Source: Caballeronia sp. SL2Y3 (GTDB lineage: Bacteria > Pseudomonadota > Gammaproteobacteria > Burkholderiales > Burkholderiaceae). Taken from it: a stretch of DNA of 64,000 nt. Shown one piece after another: positions 9,853 to 18,595 of this stretch. Under the pieces are notes generated by a model. The model made no database searches and was not told the DNA's origin. It was given only the letters and a program-made list of their open reading frames with translations. Positions within the stretch are counted from its first letter, which is position 1, and every line of letters begins with the position of its first letter. The stretch is taken from positions 496,001-560,000 of the forward strand of contig NZ_CP084260.1 in assembly GCF_022879575.1 (NCBI RefSeq), read 5' to 3'. Made by a program: the position numbers and the translations under genes.

Positions 9853-11238
9853 ATGAAACGCACCCAACGCACGCAACGCACCGAACGCACCCGACGCACC
9901 GGTCAGCCCCAGCCGCGCACGCGGCGTTCCATCGCGGCGGTTTCGGCCGCGCTCGCCGCCGCCGCGCTCGCGCCGCTCGCCGCGCACGCCGCGACGACCA
10001 TCACCATCGCCACGCTCAACAATCCGGACATGATCGAGCTGAAAAAGCTCTCGCCGGCGTTCGAGAAGGCCAATCCCGACATTCAGCTCAAGTGGGTGAT
10101 TCTCGAAGAGAACGTGCTGCGCCAGCGCGCGACCACCGACATCACGACCAATAGCGGCCAGTTCGACGTGCTGACCATCGGCACGTACGAAGCGCCGCAG
10201 TGGGGCAAGCGCGGCTGGCTGTCGCCGATGTCGAATCTGCCTTCGAACTACGATCTCGACGATGTCGTGAAGACGGCCCGCGACGGTCTCTCGTACAACG
10301 GCCAGCTCTACGCGCTGCCGTTCTACGTCGAAAGCTCGATGACGTATTACCGCAAGGACCTGTTCCAGGCCGCGGGCCTGAAGATGCCGGATCAGCCGAC
10401 CTACGACCAGATCAAGCAGTTCGCCGACAAGCTCACCGACAAGGCGAAGGGCCAGTACGGCATCTGTCTGCGCGGCAAGGCGGGCTGGGGCGAGAACATG
10501 GCGTACGTCTCGACTGTCGTGAACACGTTCGGCGGCCGCTGGTTCGACGAGCAGTGGAAGGCGCAACTCGACACGCCGGAATGGCACAAGGCCGTGTCCT
10601 TCTATGCGGACCTGCTGAAGAACGACGGCCCGCCGGGAGCGAGCTCGAACGGCTTCAACGAAAACCTCACGCTGATGTCCTCGGGCAAGTGCGCGATGTG
10701 GATCGACGCGACGGTTGCCGCGGGCATGCTCTACAACAAGCAGCAGTCGCAAGTCGCCGACAAGATCGGCTTCGCCGCCGCGCCGACGCAAGTTACGCCG
10801 AAGGGCTCGCACTGGCTCTGGTCGTGGTCGCTCGCGATTCCGAAGACGTCGAAGCAGCAGGACGCCGCGAAGAAGTTCGCCGCGTGGGCGACGTCGAAGG
10901 AATACATCGAGATGGTCGGCAAGGACGAAGGCTGGGCCTCGGTGCCGCCGGGCACGCGCAAGTCGACCTATGCTCGCCCCGAGTACAAGCAGGCCGCGCC
11001 GTTCGGCGACTTCGTGCTGCAGGCGATCGAGTCCGCGAATCCGAACGACGCGACGCTGAAGAAGGTGCCGTATAGCGGCATCCAGTTCGTCGGCATTCCG
11101 GAGTTCCAGTCGTTCGGCACGGTGGTCGGGCAGTCCATCGCGGGCGTCGTCGCCGGACAGACGAGCGTCGACAATGCGCTGAAGGCAGCCAACGCCACCG
11201 CCGATCGCGCGGTGAAACAGGCCGGCTATCAGAAGTAA
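9853..11238 (+). CDS. smoE: Sorbitol/mannitol ABC transporter substrate-binding protein
   Basis: The 461-residue family 1 solute-binding protein has a signal peptide ending at AHA (44-46). The mature part begins TTITIATLNNPDMIELKKLS, typical of MtlE/SmoE binding proteins, and captures polyols in the periplasm for the permeases that follow. The n-region of the signal is unusually long and Arg/Thr-rich because of a 9-bp tandem repeat (9859-9903). The ATG at 9853 follows an AAGGAG site; no other Met is available before the hydrophobic core. About 200 bp separate it from smoS, including a 7-bp stem at 9661-9685. Confidence 0.92.
   Translation: MKRTQRTQRTERTRRTGQPQPRTRRSIAAVSAALAAAALAPLAAHAATTITIATLNNPDMIELKKLSPAFEKANPDIQLKWVILEENVLRQRATTDITTNSGQFDVLTIGTYEAPQWGKRGWLSPMSNLPSNYDLDDVVKTARDGLSYNGQLYALPFYVESSMTYYRKDLFQAAGLKMPDQPTYDQIKQFADKLTDKAKGQYGICLRGKAGWGENMAYVSTVVNTFGGRWFDEQWKAQLDTPEWHKAVSFYADLLKNDGPPGASSNGFNENLTLMSSGKCAMWIDATVAAGMLYNKQQSQVADKIGFAAAPTQVTPKGSHWLWSWSLAIPKTSKQQDAAKKFAAWATSKEYIEMVGKDEGWASVPPGTRKSTYARPEYKQAAPFGDFVLQAIESANPNDATLKKVPYSGIQFVGIPEFQSFGTVVGQSIAGVVAGQTSVDNALKAANATADRAVKQAGYQK
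9859..9903 (+). repeat. 9-bp tandem repeat inside the smoE signal sequence
   Basis: Five consecutive units related to CGCACCCAA encode RTQ, RTQ, RTE, RTR and RTG. The repeat lengthens the positively charged n-region of the signal peptide. Slippage would change its length by three residues without breaking the frame. Confidence 0.75.
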
Positions 11239-11248
11239 GCGGCAGATA

Positions 11249-11298
11249 AGCAGCAAGCAAGCAGCAAGCAAGCGGGCCGTTCACACGGAGCGGCCCGC
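11249..11298 (+). terminator. Intercistronic hairpin after smoE, with an 11-bp direct repeat
   Basis: An 11-bp direct repeat (AGCAGCAAGCA twice, 11249-11270) is followed by a perfect 8-bp GC stem, GCGGGCCG (11272-11279) with CGGCCCGC (11291-11298). There is no U-tract. Such stems between binding-protein and permease genes commonly protect the upstream mRNA or attenuate transcription, giving more binding protein than permease. That role is inferred from position. Confidence 0.55.
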
Positions 11299-11324
11299 CG
11301 GCATCATCGAGAGGTGACACGATC

Positions 11325-12260
11325 ATGCGCCAACTGAATCCCCCCATCGCCGATCACTTCGACGTGTCCGCCGCCGAGCGCGACAAGAAACGCGCGAAGT
11401 CGGTCCGCTGGCTGATAACGCCGTCGTCCGGGCTGCTGTTCCTGTGGATGGCCATTCCGCTCGCGATGACCATCTGGTACTCGTTCTCGCGCTACAACCT
11501 GCTGAATCCCGATGTCAAAGGATTCGCGGGGCTCGACAACTTCGGGTTCCTCGTCACCGATCCCGCGTTCGGGCCGTCCATCGCGCATACGCTGACGCTG
11601 ATCGCGTCCGTGCTGGCGATCACGGTGATCGGCGGCGTGCTGCTCGCGGTGCTGTTCGACCGCAAGTTCATCGGGCAGGGCATCGCGCGGCTGCTCGTGA
11701 TCGCGCCGTTCTTCGTGATGCCGACGGTCTCCGCGCTGATCTGGAAGAACATGATCCTGCATCCGGTGTACGGGCTCGTCGCCTCGCTGATGCGGTCGCT
11801 CGGCATGCAGCCTATCGACTGGTTCGCCGAGTATCCGCTCTTCGCGGTGATCGTGATCGTCGCGTGGCAGTGGCTGCCGTTCGCGTTCCTCATTCTTTTC
11901 ACCGCGATCCAGTCGCTCGATCAGGAGCAGAAGGAAGCCGCGCGCATCGACGGCGCGGGTCCGTTCTCGATGTTCTTCTTCATCACGCTGCCGCACCTGA
12001 AGCGCGCAATCGCGGTCGTCGTCATGATGGAAACCATCTTCCTGCTGTCGATTTTCGCGGAGATCTACACGACGACGGGCGGCGGCCCCGGCACGGCGAC
12101 GACCAACCTGTCGTACCTGATCTATGCGCTCGGCCTGCAACAGTTCGATGTCGGCCTCGCCTCGGCGGGCGGCATTCTCGCGGTGATTCTCGCCAATATC
12201 GTCGCGTTCTTCCTCGTGAGAATGCTCGCGAAGAACCTCAAAGGGGAGTACGAGTCATGA
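11325..12260 (+). CDS. smoF: Polyol ABC transporter permease, first subunit
   Basis: The 311-residue inner-membrane permease of the MalF/SmoF type has about six membrane segments starting with SGLLFLWMAIPLAMTIWYSF. The ATPase-contact EAA loop is EAARIDGAGPFSMFFFITLPHLK near residue 205. It forms the translocation channel with the next permease. Its last codons overlap the start of that gene as ATGA. Length and order (binding protein, F, G, ATPase) match the known smoEFGK and mtlEFGK operons. Confidence 0.92.
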   Translation: MRQLNPPIADHFDVSAAERDKKRAKSVRWLITPSSGLLFLWMAIPLAMTIWYSFSRYNLLNPDVKGFAGLDNFGFLVTDPAFGPSIAHTLTLIASVLAITVIGGVLLAVLFDRKFIGQGIARLLVIAPFFVMPTVSALIWKNMILHPVYGLVASLMRSLGMQPIDWFAEYPLFAVIVIVAWQWLPFAFLILFTAIQSLDQEQKEAARIDGAGPFSMFFFITLPHLKRAIAVVVMMETIFLLSIFAEIYTTTGGGPGTATTNLSYLIYALGLQQFDVGLASAGGILAVILANIVAFFLVRMLAKNLKGEYES

Positions 12261-13108
12261 GCACGCATCCCGTTACCTCCACGACTTCGGTGCCCGTGCT
12301 GGATCATGTGAAGCGCATCGTGCCCGGCGTCGTCGCGTGGCTCGTCTCCATCCTGCTGTTCTTCCCGATCTTCTGGATGACGATCACCGCGTTCAAGACC
12401 GAGCAGCAGGCGTATTCGTCGTCGCTCATCTTTTCGCCGACGCTCGAGAGCTTTCGCGAAGTCTTCGCGCGCAGCAACTACTTCGGCTTCGCGTGGAATT
12501 CGGTGCTGATCTCGCTCGGCGTGACGGTGGTTTGCCTGTTGCTCGCGGTGCCGTGCGCCTACGCAATGGCCTTCTTCCCCACGCGCAAGACGCAGAAGCT
12601 GCTCCTGTGGATGCTCTCCACGAAGATGATGCCGTCGGTCGGCGTGCTCGTGCCTATCTACCTCTTGTGGAAGAACTCGGGACTGCTGGATACGGTGAGC
12701 GGTCTCATCATCGTGTACACGCTCATCAATCTGCCGATTGCGGTGTGGATGGCCTACACGTACTTCAACGAAGTGCCGAAGGACATTCTGGAAGCCGGCC
12801 GCATCGACGGCGCGACGACATGGCAGGAGATCGTCTATCTGCTCATGCCGATGGCGCTGCCGGGCCTCGCATCGACCGGGCTCCTGCTCGTGATCCTCTC
12901 GTGGAACGAGGCGTTCTGGAGCATCAACCTGTCGAGTTCGAATGCCGCGCCGCTCACCGTGTTCATCGCGTCGTATTCGAGTCCGGAAGGGCTCTTCTGG
13001 GCGAAGCTCTCGGCGGCCTCTCTGCTCGCGGTCGCGCCGATCCTGATCGTCGGCTGGCTCTCGCAGAAGCAGCTCGTGCGCGGTCTCACCTTCGGCGCAG
13101 TCAAGTGA
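12257..13108 (+). CDS. smoG: Polyol ABC transporter permease, second subunit
   Basis: The 283-residue MalG/SmoG-type permease has six predicted membrane segments and the EAA loop EAGRIDGATTWQEIVYLLMPMALPG near residue 180. The ATG at 12257 overlaps the smoF stop and follows the strong site AAGGGGAG. It pairs with SmoF in the inner membrane and uses the ATPase encoded 0.8 kb downstream. The haloacid dehalogenase gene follows after 10 bp, so the operon is continuous. Confidence 0.92.
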   Translation: MSTHPVTSTTSVPVLDHVKRIVPGVVAWLVSILLFFPIFWMTITAFKTEQQAYSSSLIFSPTLESFREVFARSNYFGFAWNSVLISLGVTVVCLLLAVPCAYAMAFFPTRKTQKLLLWMLSTKMMPSVGVLVPIYLLWKNSGLLDTVSGLIIVYTLINLPIAVWMAYTYFNEVPKDILEAGRIDGATTWQEIVYLLMPMALPGLASTGLLLVILSWNEAFWSINLSSSNAAPLTVFIASYSSPEGLFWAKLSAASLLAVAPILIVGWLSQKQLVRGLTFGAVK

Positions 13109-13118
13109 GGGCGGGCTC

Positions 13119-13817
13119 GTGAACCTGACTCTCGCACATGACCGCCTGATGATCTGCGATTGCGACGGCGTCTTGATCGACAGCGAAGCCGTGGCGGCGC
13201 GCATGCTCGTCACCGAATTGCAGGCGCTGTGGCCGGGCGTCGATGTCGAGCCGGTGGTGCTGCCGCTGCTCGGGCTGCGCATCGAAGCCGTGCTCGCGAG
13301 CGCCGCCGACAGCGTCAACCGCACGTTGACGCCCGAGCAGGTCGTCGCGATCCGGCGATCGGTCGAGGCAGCGGCCGTGCAGGCGCCGCCGGTCGCGGGC
13401 ATCGCCGAGGCGCTGGCGGCCGTGCCGCTCACGAAAGCCTGCGCGAGCAACAGCTTCTCGTCGTACGTGGATACCGCGCTGCAACGCACCGGCCTCGTGC
13501 GCTTCTTCGGCGAGCGGCGCTTCTGCGCGGACATGGTCGCCAATCCGAAGCCCGCGCCGGACGTGTATCTGGCGGCGGCGCGCGCGATGAACGTCGAGCC
13601 GTCGATGTGCCTCGTCGTCGAAGACAGCGTGACGGGCGTCACGGCTGCGCGCGCGGCGGGCATGCCGGTGCTCGGTTTCATCGGCGGCGGACACGCGAGC
13701 GAAGGCCACATGGACACGCTCAGGCGCGCGGGCGCGGCCATCGTGTTCGACGACATGGCGCGCCTGCCCGCGCTCGTCGATCGCTGGCTGCAACACGCGT
13801 CGTTCGAAACGAATTAG
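13119..13817 (+). CDS. HAD-superfamily phosphatase (YieH / beta-phosphoglucomutase-like)
   Basis: The 232-residue haloacid dehalogenase has motif I CDCDGVLIDSE (nucleophile Asp and acid/base Asp near residues 14-16), motif II Ser in CASNSFSS, motif III Lys in NPKPAPDVY and motif IV VVEDSVTGV. It resembles YieH and beta-phosphoglucomutase relatives that act on small sugar phosphates. Its place in the polyol operon suggests removal of phosphate from a mis-phosphorylated sugar or from an entry-pathway intermediate, but the substrate is unknown. The GTG at 13119 lies 10 bp after smoG. Confidence 0.82.
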   Translation: MNLTLAHDRLMICDCDGVLIDSEAVAARMLVTELQALWPGVDVEPVVLPLLGLRIEAVLASAADSVNRTLTPEQVVAIRRSVEAAAVQAPPVAGIAEALAAVPLTKACASNSFSSYVDTALQRTGLVRFFGERRFCADMVANPKPAPDVYLAAARAMNVEPSMCLVVEDSVTGVTAARAAGMPVLGFIGGGHASEGHMDTLRRAGAAIVFDDMARLPALVDRWLQHASFETN

Positions 13818-13878
13818 CGCGCACGGCCACCGTGCGCGGCACATGACTCGGCGAAGCAAGGCCGACAGGAGACACATC

Positions 13879-15039
13879 ATGGCTAGCCTGACGTTACGCA
13901 ACATCAACAAGCGTTATGAAGACACGGAGGTGATGCGCAGCGTCAACCTCGATATCGAAGACGGCGAGTTCGTCGTGTTCGTGGGGCCGTCGGGCTGCGG
14001 CAAGTCCACGCTCATGCGCATGATCGCGGGTCTCGAAGACATCAGCGGCGGCGACCTGATGATCGACGGCGCGCGCGTGAACGACCTGCCGCCCGCGAAG
14101 CGCGGCATCGCGATGGTGTTTCAGTCGTACGCGCTCTATCCGCACATGACGCTGTACGACAACATGGCCTTCGGCCTGAAGCTCGCGGGCGAGAAGAAGC
14201 CCGCCATCGACGCAGCCGTGAAGCAGGCCGCGAAGATTCTGCATATCGACCATCTGCTCGACCGCAAGCCGAAGCAGCTGTCGGGCGGTCAGCGCCAGCG
14301 CGTGGCGATCGGCCGCGCGATCACGCGCAAGCCGAAAGTCTTTCTCTTCGACGAGCCGCTCTCGAATCTCGACGCCGCGCTGCGCGTGAAGATGCGCCTC
14401 GAATTCGCGCGCCTTCACGATGATCTCAAGACGACGATGATCTACGTGACGCACGATCAGGTCGAAGCGATGACGCTCGCGGACAAGATCGTCGTGCTGT
14501 CGGCGGGCAACGTCGAGCAGGTCGGCACGCCCAACACGCTGTATCACGCGCCGGCGAACAAGTTCGTCGCGGGTTTCATCGGCTCGCCGAAGATGAACTT
14601 TCTGTCGGGCACGGTTGCGCAGGTCCAGAGCAACGGCGTGCTCGTCAAGTACGAGACCGGCGAGACGCAATTGGTCGGCGTGCTGCCGGGCAACGCGAAG
14701 CCGGGCGATGCGGTGACCGTCGGCATTCGTCCGGAGCACTTGCAGCCGATGCCCGCCACGAGCGACTACGGCGTGTCCGCGAGCACGATGACTGTCGAAA
14801 CGCTCGGCGATGCCGCTTATCTCTATGCGGAAACATCCGTGGCGCCGGATGGCCTCATCTCGCGGATTCCGCCGCTGGAAAAGCACGCGCGCGGCCAGAA
14901 GCTCAAGCTCGGCGCGGAGCCGGACCACTGCCATATGTTCGACGCAGCGGGCCAAGCGTTCGCGCGCAACGCGGTGCAGGCGTATCTCGCGGAGCATCCC
15001 GAAGTGAAAATGCCGCGCGTGCAAAGCGCGTCGGCCTGA
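13879..15039 (+). CDS. smoK: Polyol ABC transporter ATP-binding protein
   Basis: The 386-residue MalK-type ATPase has Walker A GPSGCGKST near residue 37, Q-loop VFQSYALYPHMT, signature LSGGQRQR near 135, Walker B FLFDEPLSNLD, and an H-loop in THDQ. A C-terminal TOBE-type regulatory domain begins after residue 240 (GIRPEHL). It energises SmoFG. The ATG at 13879 follows AGGAGA; homologues begin MASLTLRNI(N). It is the last gene of the operon; 72 bp separate it from the MOSC-domain gene. Confidence 0.93.
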   Translation: MASLTLRNINKRYEDTEVMRSVNLDIEDGEFVVFVGPSGCGKSTLMRMIAGLEDISGGDLMIDGARVNDLPPAKRGIAMVFQSYALYPHMTLYDNMAFGLKLAGEKKPAIDAAVKQAAKILHIDHLLDRKPKQLSGGQRQRVAIGRAITRKPKVFLFDEPLSNLDAALRVKMRLEFARLHDDLKTTMIYVTHDQVEAMTLADKIVVLSAGNVEQVGTPNTLYHAPANKFVAGFIGSPKMNFLSGTVAQVQSNGVLVKYETGETQLVGVLPGNAKPGDAVTVGIRPEHLQPMPATSDYGVSASTMTVETLGDAAYLYAETSVAPDGLISRIPPLEKHARGQKLKLGAEPDHCHMFDAAGQAFARNAVQAYLAEHPEVKMPRVQSASA

Positions 15040-15111
15040 CGCGGTGCGTGTTTTGTTCGCGTGCCGGCAGGCGATAATGCGGCTCATCCCGCCACTGCAC
15101 CGACACGCGCC

Positions 15112-15975
15112 ATGCACGTTCTGAGCGAGCTCTACGTTTATCCGATCAAGTCCTGCGCCGGCATCGCGCTGCAACGCGCGATACTGCTGGAAACCGGTCT
15201 CAAATTCGACCGAAACTGGATGGTCACCGACGCGTCGGGCGGCATGCTGACGCAGCGCACGCATCCGCGCATGGCGCTGATCCGCACGGCGTTCGACGGC
15301 GGCGATCTCGTCATCGACGCGCCCGGCATGCCGACGCTGCGCACGCCGCTGGATGCTGCCGCGCTGTCGAATGCCGAACCGATGCGCGCGACCGTCTGGC
15401 GCGATACCGTCGATGCGCTCGACACCGGCGCGCAGACTGCGCAATGGTTCAGCGAACTGCTGGGCATGCCCGCGCGCCTCGCGCGCTTCGCACCGCAGGC
15501 GCGGCGCAACGTCGACCAAAAGTGGACCGCGCCGCTCACTACGCACACGCGCTTCGCCGATGGTTTCCCGCTGCTCGTCCTTGGCCAGGCATCGCTCGAC
15601 GATCTCAATGCACGACTCGCGCAGAAGGGCGCGCCCGCCATTGCCGCGAACCGTTTCCGCCCGAATCTCGTGGTCGGCGGGCTCGATGCCTACGAGGAAG
15701 ATTTCGTCGAAGACATGCTGATTCGCGCGGACGGCCGCGACGTGCAACTGCGCCTCGTCAAGCTCTGCACGCGCTGCCCGGTGCCGACCATCGACCCACT
15801 CACCGGCGCACCGAATCCCGAGTGGCCGCACGAACCGCTCGACACCATGAGCACGTACCGCGCAAGCGCGCAGCACGACGGCAAGCTCACGTTCGGCAAG
15901 AACGCGATGGTGATCGAAGGCGAGGGCGCGATGCTCGAAGCGGGCCAAGCGGTGGACGCGCAGATCGCGTTCTAA
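15112..15975 (+). CDS. MOSC-domain protein, YcbX-like
   Basis: The 287-residue protein has an N-terminal MOSC beta-barrel domain (ELYVYPIKSCAGI near residue 5) and a C-terminal MOSC domain containing LVKLCTRCPVPTID, whose cysteine is the conserved candidate for binding molybdenum cofactor or sulfur. Relatives such as YcbX and mARC reduce N-hydroxylated bases. The ATG at 15112 matches homologue starts; a GTG at 15061 lies in non-conserved DNA. No link to the polyol genes is apparent. It ends 5 bp before the convergent regulator stop. Confidence 0.88.
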   Translation: MHVLSELYVYPIKSCAGIALQRAILLETGLKFDRNWMVTDASGGMLTQRTHPRMALIRTAFDGGDLVIDAPGMPTLRTPLDAAALSNAEPMRATVWRDTVDALDTGAQTAQWFSELLGMPARLARFAPQARRNVDQKWTAPLTTHTRFADGFPLLVLGQASLDDLNARLAQKGAPAIAANRFRPNLVVGGLDAYEEDFVEDMLIRADGRDVQLRLVKLCTRCPVPTIDPLTGAPNPEWPHEPLDTMSTYRASAQHDGKLTFGKNAMVIEGEGAMLEAGQAVDAQIAF

Positions 15976-15979
15976 AGGC

Positions 15980-16927
15980 TCACGCGTCGAGCGCGGCTTT
16001 CGCGCAAAGCTCGTCGGTCACGAGTCCCGACAGCCACTGGCCCTTGAGCGCCGCGATCAACGCTTCGCGCTTGCGTTCGCCGCCCGCGAAGCCGATGGTC
16101 GGCCGCTTCGGCGGCGCGTCGAGCTTCAGGCTCGTGACGCGCGCGCCGGTCTTCGACTGCACGCGCTTGCCGTTCACGTCGATCGGCAAGCCGAGCCATT
16201 CCGCGACGGCGCCCGCCTTCATCATCTCGTCCACTTCGGCGCGCGTAATGAAGCCGTCCTGATGCAGCGGGCAATTGATGCCCACATTGCCGATGCCGAC
16301 GAACGCCACGTCGGCTTTCTGCGCGAGTTCATCGACGATACGGTACAGCCGGTGATTGACCCATTGCGCGCGCTCGGCTTCGTTGTCGGCCATGAGCGGC
16401 GCAGGCAGCATGAAGTGCTTGCCGCCCGTCTTCTCCGATAGCTGCTGCGCGACGTCGTAGCGATTCGATGATCCGTCCTGCGCGATCGCGCCGACCATCG
16501 ACACGAAGCGATGCTGCGGGCGGTCGATCTGTCCGATCTGCTCGACGACCGCCTTCAGCGTGCGCCCGCTGCCGATGGACACGACGATCGGCTTCTCATC
16601 GACCAGATAGCGCTCCATGACCTGCGCGCCCGCGACGGCGAGCTTGCGGTCCACTTGCTCTTTCGAGTCGCCGTCGATGGGCACCACTTCGCACATCGCG
16701 AGGCCATAGCGGTCGCACAGCTGCTTCGCGAGCGACAGGCAATCCGCGATGCGGTGATCCACCCGCACGCGGATCAGATTCTTCTCCACCGCGAACGCGA
16801 CGAGCCGCTGCGCCACGGGACGCGAGATCTGGAGCTTCTCGGCGATCTCGTTCTGCGTGTTGCCGGCGACGTAGTAGAGCCACGCCGCGCGGGTCGCCAG
16901 GTCGAGTTTTTCGGTTGATTTAGGCAC
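15980..16927 (-). CDS. SorC/DeoR-type sugar-responsive transcriptional regulator
   Basis: The 315-residue regulator has an N-terminal helix-turn-helix (NTQNEIAEKLQISRPVAQRL, about residues 23-42) and a C-terminal sugar-binding domain of the SorC/DeoR-NagB-like fold with VVSIGSGRTLKAVVEQIG near 125 and DVAFVGIGNVGI near 215. Such proteins sense phosphorylated sugars. It lies 70 bp downstream of xylB on the same strand, so it is probably the local regulator of the arabinitol and sorbitol genes. Candidate operators are at 8811-8822 and 20049-20060. Confidence 0.88.
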   Translation of the reverse strand: MPKSTEKLDLATRAAWLYYVAGNTQNEIAEKLQISRPVAQRLVAFAVEKNLIRVRVDHRIADCLSLAKQLCDRYGLAMCEVVPIDGDSKEQVDRKLAVAGAQVMERYLVDEKPIVVSIGSGRTLKAVVEQIGQIDRPQHRFVSMVGAIAQDGSSNRYDVAQQLSEKTGGKHFMLPAPLMADNEAERAQWVNHRLYRIVDELAQKADVAFVGIGNVGINCPLHQDGFITRAEVDEMMKAGAVAEWLGLPIDVNGKRVQSKTGARVTSLKLDAPPKRPTIGFAGGERKREALIAALKGQWLSGLVTDELCAKAALDA

Positions 16928-16997
16928 TGAGGTCTTTTCTTTTCCTTCGCGAATTCGCTGGTTCGTCAGTGCGCGGCGTGGGGGTGCCGTGCGTCAG

Positions 16998-18479
16998 CTA
17001 CGCCAGGCGTGGGCGCGCCGGATCGAACAGCGGCCGCACGTGCCGATACAGCTCCCGGAAGCTCTTCAGCCGCTGACGCAAGGCCTGATGCCGTTCGCCG
17101 TTCGGCGTGAACTCCTGCTTCACCGCCGGTTTGGCGAGCACGACCGACGGATCGCCGCCCGCCGCCAGCCAGCCTAAGCGCGCTGCGCCCAGCGCCGCGC
17201 CGGTTTCGCCGCCGCCGTGCGTGCGCGTCGGGGTATCGAAGGCATCGGCGAACATTTGGCCCCAGTATGCGCTTCTCGCGCCGCCGCCGAGCATCGACAA
17301 TGCGCGCGTCTGCGTGCCCGCGGATTGCAGTGCATCCAGCCCGTCCGTGAGCGCGAGCGTCACGCCTTCGAGCACCGAGTAGCCGAGCAGCGCGCGGTCG
17401 GTGGCGTGCGTCATGCCGAAGAACACGCCTTGCGCGTACGGGTCGTTATGTGGCGTGCGCTCGCCGCTCAGATACGGCAGAAAGAGCGGGGCGGTCGCGA
17501 GCGCGTCGGGAGGCAACGCCTCGACTTCGGCGAGCAGCGTGGGCTCGTCGGTGGACGTCAGCTTGCAGACCCAGCGCAGGCAGCTTGCGGCCGACAGCAC
17601 CACGCTCATCTGATGCCAGCGGTCCGGAATCGCATGACAGAACGCATGCACGGCGGAGGCCGGATTCGGCCGGAAGCGGTCGCCGACCACGCACAGCACG
17701 CCCGAGGTGCCGAGCGACAGGAAGCCATCGCCCGGTTCCGTCGCGCCGATGCCGACCGCGCTCGCGGCGTTGTCGCCGCCGCCCGCCGCCACGACGACGT
17801 CATCGCGCAAGCCGAGTTCTGCGGCAAGCCCGGGCCGCAGCGTGCCCGACGGCTCGCTGCCTTCCGCGAGCGACGGCATCTGCTGACGCGACATGCCGCA
17901 CGCGGCGAGCAGCTCGTCGGACCAGTCGCGGCGCGCGACGTCGAGCCAGAGCGTGCCGGCGGCATCCGATGGATCGGACACCTTCGTGCCCGTGAGATGC
18001 ATGCGCAGATAGTCCTTCGGCAGCAGCACGCACGCGGTCTGGTTAAAGATGGCGGGTTCGTTGTGCGCGACCCACAGCAGCTTGGGCGCGGTGAAGCCGG
18101 GCATCGCGAGATTGCCGGCGATTTCATGCAGGTTCGGCGCGCGCTCGTAGAGCTCGGCGCATTCCTTGTCGCTGCGCATGTCGTTCCAGAGAATCGCGGG
18201 ACGCAGCACGCGATCGCTCGAATCGAGGAGCACCGCGCCGTGCATCTGACCGGACAGGCCGATGCCGCGAACCTGCGCGAACTCCGACGGAAACTTCTCG
18301 CGCAACTGAAAAAGCGCGGCGCGCGTGCCTTCCCACCAGTCGAGGGGATTCTGTTCCGACCAGCGCGGCTTCGGACGCGAGACGGTGAACGGCGTGCCCG
18401 CCGTGCCGATGACGCTGCCGTCGCTCGCGAGCAGCAGCACTTTCACTTCGGAGGTGCCGAGGTCGATGCCTAAGTACAT
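16998..18479 (-). CDS. xylB: Xylulokinase
   Basis: The 493-residue FGGY kinase phosphorylates D-xylulose to D-xylulose 5-phosphate. The N-terminal phosphate motif is YLGIDLGTSEVKVLLL, the substrate region contains GLSGQMHGAVLLD (residues near 78) with the xylulokinase-type Gln-Met-His, the signature FLPYLSGERTPHNDPYA is near 330, and the adenosine block LSMLGGGARSAYW is near 395. It follows the D-arabinitol dehydrogenase (gap 116 bp), whose product is D-xylulose, so this step is well supported by context. Confidence 0.94.
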   Translation of the reverse strand: MYLGIDLGTSEVKVLLLASDGSVIGTAGTPFTVSRPKPRWSEQNPLDWWEGTRAALFQLREKFPSEFAQVRGIGLSGQMHGAVLLDSSDRVLRPAILWNDMRSDKECAELYERAPNLHEIAGNLAMPGFTAPKLLWVAHNEPAIFNQTACVLLPKDYLRMHLTGTKVSDPSDAAGTLWLDVARRDWSDELLAACGMSRQQMPSLAEGSEPSGTLRPGLAAELGLRDDVVVAAGGGDNAASAVGIGATEPGDGFLSLGTSGVLCVVGDRFRPNPASAVHAFCHAIPDRWHQMSVVLSAASCLRWVCKLTSTDEPTLLAEVEALPPDALATAPLFLPYLSGERTPHNDPYAQGVFFGMTHATDRALLGYSVLEGVTLALTDGLDALQSAGTQTRALSMLGGGARSAYWGQMFADAFDTPTRTHGGGETGAALGAARLGWLAAGGDPSVVLAKPAVKQEFTPNGERHQALRQRLKSFRELYRHVRPLFDPARPRLA

Positions 18480-18595
18480 GAACGAGCCCTTGGTCGTTGC
18501 CGGAGCGCATGTCCGGCGAAAACGTGAAATTTACCGCCCGGCGCGGCTGCGCGCCATGAGCACAATACCGGAGCTTCAGGTGCTTGCGGATGAAC

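Noticed and set aside
13894..15948. 684-codon open frame on the minus strand
   Set aside because: It is antisense to smoK and the MOSC gene, with only Arg/Ala/His-rich sequence and no conserved motif.
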